Positions 34,346 to 42,317 of a stretch of DNA of 64,000 nt are shown here, one piece after another. Under the pieces are notes generated by a model. That model was not told where the DNA came from. It did no database searches and was given only the letters and a program-made list of their open reading frames with translations. This stretch comes from an uncultured Lachnospiraceae bacterium (GTDB lineage Bacteria; Bacillota; Clostridia; Lachnospirales; Lachnospiraceae): assembly GCA_902781455.1 (NCBI GenBank), contig CACZJF010000002.1, positions 1 to 64,000 of the forward strand, in the 5' to 3' direction. Each line of letters starts with the position of its first letter. The stretch's first letter is position 1. Both the position numbers and the translations under genes were made by a program.

Positions 34346-36352
34346 ATGGAGATTATTCAGCTGCATTTAAAGCATTTTGGCAGGTTTACGGATTACCGCC
34401 TGGACATGCATGCAGGGATCAATATCATTTCCGGCGGAAATGAAACCGGGAAGAGTACGCTGCATGCCTTTATCCGGGCGATGCTCTACGGGATTACCAG
34501 AAACCGGTCGCGCAGCCTGGACGAGTATCAGCTGCGGGAACCATGGGAGAATCCTTCCTGGTTTGCCGGTTCCATGAAGCTTCTGTATAAAGGGAAGATC
34601 TACCGGATCGACCGCAATTTCTCCCGCAGGGAGGAAAGCGTGGAGGTTGTCTGTGAGACGGACGGAACAAAGGCCGAGGATCCGTATGCGGCCATCCGGT
34701 ATTTTGTGGGAGGCCTTGCGGAGGAGGACTTCGACAATACTGTCTACATCCGCCAGGCGCAGGCCGCGTCCGGTGCCCGGCTCGGGGAGCGCCTCAGAAA
34801 CTGCATGGTCAACATGGAACATACAGCGGACACTTCCCTTGATGTTTCCGCTGCGCAGGAGTATCTGAAAAAGAAGAAGAAGGGGCTTGAGAAGGAAAAG
34901 CGCGAAGCGCTGGAGGAGATAGAGCGCCGGATCCGGGAAATGACGCAGGAGTCGGCGTACGTGAACCGGGATATGGAGCGGCTTCTGGAGAAGCGGCTTG
35001 ATGAGAATGCCCGGAAGGAGGAGACGCTTTCCTTTGAGCGTGTCGGCGATGTACAGACAGATGCCGGTCCTAAAGCGAGGCAGGCAGATCAGGAGACCGG
35101 ACAGGGGCCTGAAACAAAAGAGCCCGCCGGCCAGGCGCATGCCCAGGACGCAGAAGCTGCCGGCCAGGGGCCTGCCCGGGATGCAGAAGCGGACGGCCAA
35201 GGGCATGCCACGGATGCAGAAGCTGCCGGCCATACGGAATCCGGGCGCGCCCAGAGTGCAGAGTCTTCCGGACATGCAAAGGCCGGGTCTGCAGCCGGAG
35301 AGCAGAAAGCGGATACGGAGGATCCGGCTGAGAGCGCGGAGCCGGAAGAGAGGGAGGAAACCGACGGGGTTCTGCTTCCGGCGGCGGTGTTTTTGTCATT
35401 TATCACGGCTGTGCTGATGATCGTCTGCGCAGTGATCACAACGGACCACAGGATGCGATATGCGGCGATCGCAGGTGCCGTCCTGGTCGGAATTGTCGCG
35501 TTCAGCCTGCTCTGGCGGATCCTTCACCCGGTATCCGGGGAGGAGCGGATCAGAAGGCGGCTGAAGCGGGAAGCATTTCTCAACCGCCATCTGGGATTCC
35601 GGGAGGATCCGGATGATCCGGCTGACCGGGAGGAAGCGATGCGCCGCGAGCAAAGAGCGCGGGATCAGATTCTCAGGGTCAGGGAAGAGGAAGCCAGGAA
35701 AGAACAGCTTCGTGAAAAGCTGCGCCGGGCGCGGATAGAGAAGGAGCTGGCGCTGAGAGAAAAAGAGGACACAGAGCAGCGTGGCCGTGACGTGGAACGG
35801 ATCGCCCGGGCACAGGTGCTCGACAGAGAGATCTCGCTCAGACGGCAGAAGCTGGATGAACTGAAGGAAGAGTTGGAGGGATTGTACCGGAAGAAGGCTG
35901 CCCTGGCATCGTATGATGAGGAGATCAGTGCCATTGAGATGGCGCTGAGCCGGATCCGGGAACTGTCGGGCAGTATATACCACGAGAGCGGGGCCGGCTT
36001 TGAGAAGGAAGTGTCAGCGCTTCTGTCGGGACTGACAGACGGACATTATACCCGGATCGCGCTGGATGATAAAAATGTGGTCATGCTGAATACACCGGAC
36101 AGGCTGCTGACGCTGGAGCAGGTCAGCTATGGAACGATGCAGCAGGTGTACTTCGCCCTGCGGCTTGCCGCGGCAGGATTTCTGTCGGGAGACTCCGAGG
36201 TTCCGATCATCCTCGACGAGCCTTTTGCGATGTATGATGAGAAACGTCTGGAGAGCGCGCTCCGCATTCTGTCCGGCAGCGCGAGGCAGGTGATTCTGTT
36301 CACCTGTCAGTCAAGGGAGCTGGATATGCTGTCGAATATGGGCCTTGCTTGA
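34346..36352 (+). CDS. yhaN: YhaN-like SbcC/Rad50-type AAA ATPase with membrane segments
   Basis: A 668-residue ABC-type ATPase paired with YhaO. Walker A is SGGNETGKSTLHAFIRAML near residue 30. Walker B is PIILDEPFAMYDEKR, with a signature-like LTLEQVSYGTMQQVYFALRL before it. Two coiled coils (about 165-225 and 400-530) flank a low-complexity Ala/Glu/Gly/Gln-rich stretch (about 240-335) that contains three 11-residue repeats. It also has two predicted membrane helices, GVLLPAAVFLSFITAVLMIV and AIAGAVLVGIVAFSLLW, as reported for YhaN. Bacillus YhaN is near 960 residues, so this form has a much shorter coil. The gene abuts yhaO without a gap. Confidence 0.87.
   Translation: MEIIQLHLKHFGRFTDYRLDMHAGINIISGGNETGKSTLHAFIRAMLYGITRNRSRSLDEYQLREPWENPSWFAGSMKLLYKGKIYRIDRNFSRREESVEVVCETDGTKAEDPYAAIRYFVGGLAEEDFDNTVYIRQAQAASGARLGERLRNCMVNMEHTADTSLDVSAAQEYLKKKKKGLEKEKREALEEIERRIREMTQESAYVNRDMERLLEKRLDENARKEETLSFERVGDVQTDAGPKARQADQETGQGPETKEPAGQAHAQDAEAAGQGPARDAEADGQGHATDAEAAGHTESGRAQSAESSGHAKAGSAAGEQKADTEDPAESAEPEEREETDGVLLPAAVFLSFITAVLMIVCAVITTDHRMRYAAIAGAVLVGIVAFSLLWRILHPVSGEERIRRRLKREAFLNRHLGFREDPDDPADREEAMRREQRARDQILRVREEEARKEQLREKLRRARIEKELALREKEDTEQRGRDVERIARAQVLDREISLRRQKLDELKEELEGLYRKKAALASYDEEISAIEMALSRIRELSGSIYHESGAGFEKEVSALLSGLTDGHYTRIALDDKNVVMLNTPDRLLTLEQVSYGTMQQVYFALRLAAAGFLSGDSEVPIILDEPFAMYDEKRLESALRILSGSARQVILFTCQSRELDMLSNMGLA
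35141..35239. repeat. Three in-frame 33-bp repeats within yhaN
   Basis: Units at 35141-35173, 35174-35206 and 35207-35239 encode an 11-residue motif, A-x-D-A-E-A-x-G-Q-G-x. Degenerate neighbours continue on both sides. The repeats sit in the linker before the membrane helices and are a likely site of length polymorphism. Confidence 0.88.
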
Positions 36353-36377
36353 CTTTTGTCTCTGCGATGGGTATGAT
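36349..36377 (+). promoter_or_regulatory. Promoter of the purO-AICAR transformylase unit
   Basis: TTGACT (36349-36354), a 17-bp spacer and TATGAT (36372-36377) overlap the yhaN stop codon and lie 44 nt before the purO ATG. Confidence 0.8.
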
Positions 36378-36420
36378 TTCACCGTTGCGGATAATCTATT
36401 ACAAGTGAGGCAGGGAAAAG

Positions 36421-37134
36421 ATGGTACAAAAGACTCTTTCCAGGGAACTGGCAGGCAATACTTATCCAGGACGCGGGATCGTGATCGGACGCTCTGAAGA
36501 CGGACGGCATGCGGTGGCCGCGTATTTTATTATGGGCAGGTCCGCGAACAGCCGGAACCGCATCTTCGTCGCGGACGGTGAGGGGATCCGCACACAGGCA
36601 TACGATCCGTCAAAAATGGAGGATCCCAGCCTGATCATCTATGCGCCGGTGCGTGTCCTCGGGACAAACACGATCATCACGAACGGGGATCAGACAGACA
36701 CGGTCTATCAGGGACTGATGGACGGGAAAACCTTCGGCGAAGCTTTGAAGGTACGCACATTTGAGCCGGATGCGCCGAACTACACGCCCCGGATCTCCGC
36801 GCTGATGGATATCCGCGGCGGTGTATATGAATATAAGATGCATATCATCAAGACGGTGGACGGGGATGCGTCCTCCTGCGCGCACTTCACCTTCTCTTAT
36901 GAGAATCCGAAAGCGGGCGAGGGGCATTTTATCCACACCTACATGTCGGACGGCAATCCGCTTCCCAGCTTTGAAGGAGAGCCGGAGCGCGTCGACATCA
37001 GCGGAGACATCGATGCGTTTACGGACCTTCTCTGGGAGAACCTGAACGCGGAGAATAAGGTTTCCCTGTTTGTACGGTATATCGATATCCAGACCGGGGA
37101 ATATGAGTCGAGAATCGTCAACGCGAATGGCTGA
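36421..37134 (+). CDS. purO: IMP cyclohydrolase, PurO type
   Basis: A 237-residue protein of the archaeal-type IMP cyclohydrolase family, which closes the ring of FAICAR to give IMP, the last step of purine synthesis. Recognised by GNTYPGRGIVIGRSEDGRHAV, AYFIMGRSANSRNRIF, NTIITNGDQTD and a C-terminal IDIQTGEYESRIVNAN. It is unrelated to the MGS-like N-terminal domain that does this job in bifunctional PurH. The next gene encodes only the PurH AICAR transformylase part, so the two together replace PurH. This substitution is known in several Clostridia. GAGGCAGGGAAAAG precedes the ATG. Confidence 0.92.
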   Translation: MVQKTLSRELAGNTYPGRGIVIGRSEDGRHAVAAYFIMGRSANSRNRIFVADGEGIRTQAYDPSKMEDPSLIIYAPVRVLGTNTIITNGDQTDTVYQGLMDGKTFGEALKVRTFEPDAPNYTPRISALMDIRGGVYEYKMHIIKTVDGDASSCAHFTFSYENPKAGEGHFIHTYMSDGNPLPSFEGEPERVDISGDIDAFTDLLWENLNAENKVSLFVRYIDIQTGEYESRIVNANG

Positions 37135-37203
37135 AGCGCCGGATTTTGTCCGCGGCCGCGAAGCGGCATGCTGCATGACCGGCATGATAAGAAGGAGTAT
37201 TGT

Positions 37204-38388
37204 ATGATGAATGAAATGACCCTGAAGTATGGCTGCAACCCGAACCAGAAGCCGTCCCGCGTCTTCATGCAGGATGGAAGTGACCTGCCGGTTGAAGTAC
37301 TGAACGGAAAGCCGGGATACATCAACCTTCTGGATGCGCTGAACGGCTGGCAGCTGGTCAGTGAACTGAAGCGGGAGACCTCTCTTCCCGCGGCTGCTTC
37401 TTTCAAGCATGTATCGCCTGCCGGCGCGGCGGTCGGCCTTCCGCTGACGGACGTGCTCCGGAAGATCTACTGGGTGGATGACCAGAAGGAAGATCTTTCG
37501 CCGCTGGCCTGTGCCTATGCCAGAGCGCGCGGGGCGGACCGGATGAGCTCTTTCGGAGATTTCATCTCTTTGTCGGATGTGTGCGACGAGGACACGGCTA
37601 ACCTGATTCAGCGTGAAGTGTCGGATGGCGTGATCGCGCCGGGGTATACCGACAGGGCGCTGGAGATTCTGAAGGGAAAGAAGAAGGGCAATTACGTCGT
37701 TCTGAAGATGGACGCTTCCTACCAGCCGCAGGCGCTGGAACAGAAGATGGTCTATGGAATTACGTTTGAGCAGGGAAGACAGAATCTTGTCATCGACGAT
37801 GATTTCCTGAAGAATATCGTTACGAAGAACAAGGATCTGACCGAGGCCGCGGTCCGGGATATCAAGATCTCCCTGATCACCCTGAAGTATACACAGTCCA
37901 ATTCCGTCTGCTTCGTCAAGGATGGGCAGGCGATCGGTATCGGCGCAGGACAGCAGTCCAGAGTACACTGTACCAGGCTGGCCGGATCCAAGGCGGACAA
38001 CTGGTATCTGAGACAGTATGAGAAAGTCCTGAACCTTCCGTTCCGCTCTGATATCAAAAGAGCGGACAGGGACAACGCGATTGACGTCTATATCGGTGAG
38101 TGGCCCGAAGATGTGCTCTCGGACGGCGCATGGCAGAGAGTCTTCACCCGGAAACCGGAAGCGCTTACGAAGGAAGAGAAGAGAGCCTGGCTGGACACCA
38201 TGGAGGGTGTGACGCTGGGATCGGATGCATTTTTCCCGTTCTCTGACAACATTGACCGCGCGTATAAGAGCGGCGTGAAGTATGTTGCCGAGCCGGGCGG
38301 AAGTGTCCGCGATGATCTGGTGATCGAACGCTGCGATGATTATGGCATGGTGATGGTGTTTACCGGAATCAGGCTGTTCCATCACTGA
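37204..38388 (+). CDS. purH: Stand-alone AICAR formyltransferase (PurH C-terminal domain)
   Basis: A 394-residue protein containing only the AICAR transformylase half of PurH. It starts MTLKYGCNPNQKPSRVF, equivalent to the KYG.NPHQ of PurH, and contains SFKHVSPAGAAVG (catalytic KH), GDFISLSDVCDEDTANLIQREVSDGVIAPGY, LKYTQSNSVCFVKDGQAIGIGAGQQSRVH and the C-terminal SDAFFPFSDNIDRAYKSGVKYVAEPGGSVRDD. The IMP cyclohydrolase domain is missing, in line with the adjacent purO. Two ATGs (37204, 37207) follow AAGGAG; the first is taken. It formylates AICAR with 10-formyl-THF. Confidence 0.95.
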   Translation: MMNEMTLKYGCNPNQKPSRVFMQDGSDLPVEVLNGKPGYINLLDALNGWQLVSELKRETSLPAAASFKHVSPAGAAVGLPLTDVLRKIYWVDDQKEDLSPLACAYARARGADRMSSFGDFISLSDVCDEDTANLIQREVSDGVIAPGYTDRALEILKGKKKGNYVVLKMDASYQPQALEQKMVYGITFEQGRQNLVIDDDFLKNIVTKNKDLTEAAVRDIKISLITLKYTQSNSVCFVKDGQAIGIGAGQQSRVHCTRLAGSKADNWYLRQYEKVLNLPFRSDIKRADRDNAIDVYIGEWPEDVLSDGAWQRVFTRKPEALTKEEKRAWLDTMEGVTLGSDAFFPFSDNIDRAYKSGVKYVAEPGGSVRDDLVIERCDDYGMVMVFTGIRLFHH

Positions 38389-38443
38389 GATCCGCCAGGG
38401 GCGTTGAAAATGAAAGAAAGACAGTACAGGAAAGGTTGGGAAG

Positions 38444-39844
38444 ATGTATCAGATTGATTATAAGAATCCGGTTCATGTACACTTCTGCGGAATCGGCGGA
38501 ATCAGTATGAGCGGGCTGGCATCGGTTCTGCTCGGAAGAGGATTTACCGTGACAGGCTCTGACGCGAAGCTTTCTCCGCTGACGGAGCTCCTTGCCAGGC
38601 AGGGCGCGAAGGTATTCTGCCCGCAGAGCGCTGAGAATATTTCGAAGGACATCGATGTGATGGTGTGTACCGCCGCGATCCATCCGGACAATCCGGAATA
38701 TGCTGCGGCGCTTTCAGCCGGGATCCCGATCCTGACAAGAGCGCAGCTGCTCGGACAGATCATGGATCACTATGAGAATTCCGTCGCTGTCTCCGGCACG
38801 CACGGGAAGACGACGGTCACATCCATGCTTTCGTGTATCCTCCTGAGCGCGGATCTGGATCCTACGATTTCGGTCGGCGGAATCCTGAAAGAGATCGGCG
38901 GAAATATCCGTGTCGGACGCTCGGAGAACTTTATCACGGAAGCGTGCGAGTACACGAACAGCTTCCTCAGCCTGAAACCGAAGATTGGACTGATTCTGAA
39001 CATAGACGCGGACCATCTGGATTTCTTCAAGGATCTGGATGACATCCGCCATTCTTTCCACCGCTTTGCCCAGAATATCAAAGAAGGCGGGACGCTGATC
39101 CTGAACGGCGCGATTCCTCATCCGGAGGAGATCACGGAAGGAATCTGTGCCAGGGTGATCACCTATGGAACGGAAGACGCGGACTATGCTGCCGGGGAGA
39201 TCACATATGACGCGTTCGGGGCAGGCACCTTCCATGTTTTCCGTCATGGTGAGGATCTGGGCTGTTTCACCCTTCATGTGCCCGGGAAGCACAATGTTTC
39301 GAACGCAGTGTGTGCCATCGCCGCAGCGGATCAGATGGGGATTGCCATGGAGCATTGCCGAAAGGGCCTGGACGCGTTCCATGGAGCAGACCGCAGATTT
39401 GAGATCAAGGGAACGCTCAGAAACGGGGCGGTTGTCATTGATGATTACGCGCACCATCCGACGGAGATCCGCGCAACCCTGGAAGCTGCCGGCAATTATC
39501 CGCACAAAAAGATCTGGTGCGTCTTCCAGCCGCACACCTATACGCGGACTAAGGCACTGATGAACGGGTTCGCGGATGCTCTGTCCATCGCGGACGAGGT
39601 GGTCCTTGCGCCGATCTACGCTGCACGGGAGACAGACAACCTGGGAATCAGCTCTGACACACTGCGTCAGAACATCGCGAACCGTGGAACCGATGCCTGG
39701 TACTTCCCGGACTTTGAGAGGATTGAAGACTTCCTGCTCGGGCATGCCGAAAGCGGCGATCTTGTCATCACCGTCGGGGCCGGCGACGTCGTCCGCGTCG
39801 GGGAAGAGATGCTGGCGAAGGATGCAGAGGGCAGGGAAGAATAG
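38444..39844 (+). CDS. murC: UDP-N-acetylmuramate--L-alanine ligase MurC
   Basis: A 466-residue Mur ligase that adds L-Ala to UDP-MurNAc, the first stem-peptide step. The N-terminal Rossmann-like domain begins HFCGIGGISMSGLASVLL. The ATP-binding loop is AVSGTHGKTTVTSMLS. ITEACEYTNSFLSLKP, LNIDADHLDFF, RRFEIKGTLRNGAVVIDDYAHHPTEI and FQPHTYTRTKAL complete the family pattern. It is the only mur gene in this part of the window, lying between the purine genes and the primosome genes. GGAAAGGTTGGGAAG precedes the ATG. Confidence 0.96.
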   Translation: MYQIDYKNPVHVHFCGIGGISMSGLASVLLGRGFTVTGSDAKLSPLTELLARQGAKVFCPQSAENISKDIDVMVCTAAIHPDNPEYAAALSAGIPILTRAQLLGQIMDHYENSVAVSGTHGKTTVTSMLSCILLSADLDPTISVGGILKEIGGNIRVGRSENFITEACEYTNSFLSLKPKIGLILNIDADHLDFFKDLDDIRHSFHRFAQNIKEGGTLILNGAIPHPEEITEGICARVITYGTEDADYAAGEITYDAFGAGTFHVFRHGEDLGCFTLHVPGKHNVSNAVCAIAAADQMGIAMEHCRKGLDAFHGADRRFEIKGTLRNGAVVIDDYAHHPTEIRATLEAAGNYPHKKIWCVFQPHTYTRTKALMNGFADALSIADEVVLAPIYAARETDNLGISSDTLRQNIANRGTDAWYFPDFERIEDFLLGHAESGDLVITVGAGDVVRVGEEMLAKDAEGREE

Positions 39845-39863
39845 AAAAGTTCGAATCGCCTGT

Positions 39864-39935
39864 GGACGGTACTGAGGGCCACACAAGGAGGACATAAGCG
39901 CGAGCGGCCCTCCGGTGTGGCCCTCAGTGCCGTCC
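39864..39935. repeat. 21-bp inverted repeat with 30-nt loop downstream of murC
   Basis: GGACGGTACTGAGGGCCACA and one further base (39864-39884) mirror 39915-39935 with a single T/G wobble. The 30-nt loop holds a nested GGAGG/CCTCC pairing. The stem/loop geometry equals that of the palindromes at 30135 and 49137, but the loop sequence is different. It is not followed by T residues. It begins 20 nt after the murC stop. Confidence 0.85.
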
Positions 39936-40180
39936 GCTGGAGGATCACTTGCTTTCGCTACGTCACATATATATGTGGATTTCTTTGTAGATAAGTCGTG
40001 GACAGATCCTCTTATAAGAATCTGTCGGATATGTTATACTGCAAGCGTCGGCTGCGCTATGCCATAGGGAGACGGCAGAGCGCAGCTGTGTGGCTTAAGG
40101 GGCCAGGGGGAGTGAGTATGCGGTCATACACGATCTGGATCGGTAAGGGGGATAGTCTAAGCAGGAAAGGCGGTGTTTTC
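39936..40180. promoter_or_regulatory. Promoter and leader region before the DnaD-like gene
   Basis: An extended -10, TGTTATACT (40032-40040), has a poor -35 (TTATAA) 17 bp upstream. The leader after it can form GCTGCGCT/AGCGCAGC (about 40050-40085). An ATG at 39998 opens the same frame as the dnaD gene but precedes this promoter and is not used. No other gene is seen. Confidence 0.5.
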
Positions 40181-41239
40181 ATGCGGGTTCATCTGCCGGA
40201 GAACGGCGGCGTGACCATGATTGAGAACACATTTATCGATCAGTTCATGCCCTCGTCAAGCGGGGATTTTGTAAAAATATACCTGTATTTGCTTCGCTGC
40301 GCACAGAGCGGACAGACGGATATCTCGATCGCGGAGATAGCGGATGCGCTGCATTATACTGAGTCAGATGTCAGGCGGGCCATGGGGTACTGGCAGAAAC
40401 AGAATTGCCTGGATCTTGTGGAGGACGCTGATGAGGAACTGAGCCAGGAGAAAGATACGACACAGGTCCGGAATCCGGAACCGGCGCAGAAGACAGAGCC
40501 GGACAATGCTGTTTCGGGAAATAAGATAACGGAGTTTCGCCCTGCGCAGAAGTATTCCAAGGATGAGCTGCGCAGTCTGATCTTTGTTGCGGAGAATTAT
40601 CTGGGCCGTCCTTTGTCCGTTTCGGAACAGGAAACGCTGGTTTATTTCATTACAGATCTTGGGATGGATATCGACCTGGTCGATTATCTGCTGGATTACT
40701 GTATCTCGATGAACCACACCAGCTTTCATTACATCCGCAAGGTTGCGGTGAACTGGGCGCAGCAGGGGATCAGCAGTGTGGAACAGGCCCGGAAGGAGGG
40801 TTCTTCAGTCCGGGCGGAGTATTACGCGATTTTCCGCACGCTTGGAATCCGGGATCATGAGCCGACTCCGGCAGAGAAGGAGTATATGGACCGCTGGCTT
40901 GTCGAGTACGCGCTCTCCATGGAACTGATCCTTCTGGCATGCAGACGTACCATCCTGCAGACCGGGAAGGCCCGGCTGTCATACGCGGATTCTATCCTGA
41001 GAAGCTGGAACAGAAGCGGTGTCCGGACGATCGCGGACGTGGAGAAGCTGGATCAGGCGCACGAGCTTACGGTAAGCCAGGCGCAGGCATCTGCACAGAC
41101 TGCTGCAGGGAAGTATGCCGGCGGTGGATTCACAGGCCGTTTCCTCAATTTTGAGCCATCGGGTACCGACTGGAACGCGGTCGCGGACAGTGTCATGAGG
41201 GCGCAGGAAGAACAGGAGAGGGTACCACAGGAGTCCTGA
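40181..41239 (+). CDS. dnaD: DnaD-domain replication initiation protein
   Basis: A 352-residue protein with a winged-helix N-terminal domain (FIDQFMPSSSGDFVKIYLYLLRC, SIAEIADALHYTESDVRRAMGYWQKQN) and two DnaD/DnaB-like C-terminal domains (FVAENYLGRPLSVSEQETLVYFI with DYCISMNHTSFHYIRKVAVNW; and AEKEYMDRWLVEYALSMELI with YADSILRSW). These helical modules bind ssDNA and remodel replication origins in Bacillota primosomes. It directly precedes the DnaI/DnaC-like loader with a 3-bp gap, which supports a joint role in loading the replicative helicase. The start was set at the ATG with GGAAAGGCGG upstream; 40217 (MIENTF) is an alternative. Confidence 0.9.
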   Translation: MRVHLPENGGVTMIENTFIDQFMPSSSGDFVKIYLYLLRCAQSGQTDISIAEIADALHYTESDVRRAMGYWQKQNCLDLVEDADEELSQEKDTTQVRNPEPAQKTEPDNAVSGNKITEFRPAQKYSKDELRSLIFVAENYLGRPLSVSEQETLVYFITDLGMDIDLVDYLLDYCISMNHTSFHYIRKVAVNWAQQGISSVEQARKEGSSVRAEYYAIFRTLGIRDHEPTPAEKEYMDRWLVEYALSMELILLACRRTILQTGKARLSYADSILRSWNRSGVRTIADVEKLDQAHELTVSQAQASAQTAAGKYAGGGFTGRFLNFEPSGTDWNAVADSVMRAQEEQERVPQES

Positions 41240-41242
41240 CGG

Positions 41243-42274
41243 ATGGGAATAACAAATTCACAGTATGACGCGGTCATGCGCGTCTACGAAAAAAGACGGA
41301 TCGACAACCACCATGTCGAGGAGGCACGCCGGACGGAGGCTTATGAAGCAATTCCGGAGCTGGCGCAGCTCGACAGGGCGGTTGCTTCTTTGTCTGTTGA
41401 GACAGTGAGAAAGTCTCTGGCACAGGATCAAAGCCGGGAGACGGCTGCGTTTGCAGCTTCTTTGCATGAGCGTATGGTGGAAGCGGCCGGAGGAATGGAA
41501 CCCGGTCAGCGGCGCAGGGCTTTGCTGGCAGCGCATTCATTTCCGGAAGACTACCTGGACCCGGTGTATACCTGTCCCGACTGCAAGGATACCGGCCGGA
41601 TCGGCTCAAAGCACTGCCATTGCTTTGAGAAGGAGCTGATCGCTCTGTTCTATACACAGTCGGGTCTTTCGCAGATTCTCCGGGAGGAGAACTTTGACAC
41701 CTTTGACCCGGAATGCTACCGGACGGACCTGATTGATGAAAAAACCGGAAAGAGCTCGAGACAGATCATGACGGCTGCCCTGCAGACCTGCAGGCGGTTC
41801 GCGGACGAATATGGAAGCGAAGACCGGAAACGCTATCTGATGCTGACGGGGCCGACAGGACTTGGAAAAACATTCCTGACGCACTGTATCGCGAAAGAGC
41901 TCATTGACAAAGGCCGCTCTGTCATCTATTATTCAGCCGGCGAGCTGTTTGACCTGCTCGCGAAAGACCGGTTTGGCAGGGCGCAGGAGGATTCGGAGGA
42001 ATATGGGCAGGAAATGCTTTCCGGGTGTGACCTTCTGATCATCGATGATCTCGGAACGGAACTGATGAACAGCTTTGTCGGAACTGCGTTTTTCCAGCTT
42101 CTGAATGCGCGCATAGCCAGTGGAAAGGGGATTGTCCTTTCGACGAATCTCTCCCCGCTGGAGATCGGCAGAGTATATTCTGACCGCATCTCTTCGCGCA
42201 TTATGGAGCATTTTATCCTGATCCGGGTCTTCGGGGAGGACATCCGTGTCCGGAAGCGGATCAGAAAACACTGA
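41243..42274 (+). CDS. DnaC/DnaI-like helicase-loading ATPase
   Basis: A 343-residue AAA+ helicase loader. The N-terminal half contains a zinc-binding motif, YTCPDCKDTGRIGSKHCHCF, like the helicase-binding domain of Bacillus DnaI. The C-terminal ATPase has Walker A LTGPTGLGKTFLTHCIA, Walker B CDLLIIDDLGTE, sensor 1 GIVLSTNLSPLE and an arginine finger region YSDRISSRIMEHF. It delivers DnaB-type helicase to the origin together with DnaD. Translation starts three bases after dnaD stops, so expression is coupled. The last 29 bases overlap an alternative upstream frame of prs that is not used. Confidence 0.92.
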   Translation: MGITNSQYDAVMRVYEKRRIDNHHVEEARRTEAYEAIPELAQLDRAVASLSVETVRKSLAQDQSRETAAFAASLHERMVEAAGGMEPGQRRRALLAAHSFPEDYLDPVYTCPDCKDTGRIGSKHCHCFEKELIALFYTQSGLSQILREENFDTFDPECYRTDLIDEKTGKSSRQIMTAALQTCRRFADEYGSEDRKRYLMLTGPTGLGKTFLTHCIAKELIDKGRSVIYYSAGELFDLLAKDRFGRAQEDSEEYGQEMLSGCDLLIIDDLGTELMNSFVGTAFFQLLNARIASGKGIVLSTNLSPLEIGRVYSDRISSRIMEHFILIRVFGEDIRVRKRIRKH

Positions 42275-42317
42275 GAGAACTGCGCGGCATAGTTTTGAAA
42301 CAGGAGGACGGCACAAT

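Noticed and set aside
36610..38385. Open frame of 591 codons opposite purO and the AICAR transformylase
   Set aside because: The sense strand carries clear family motifs of both enzymes. The antisense product has none.
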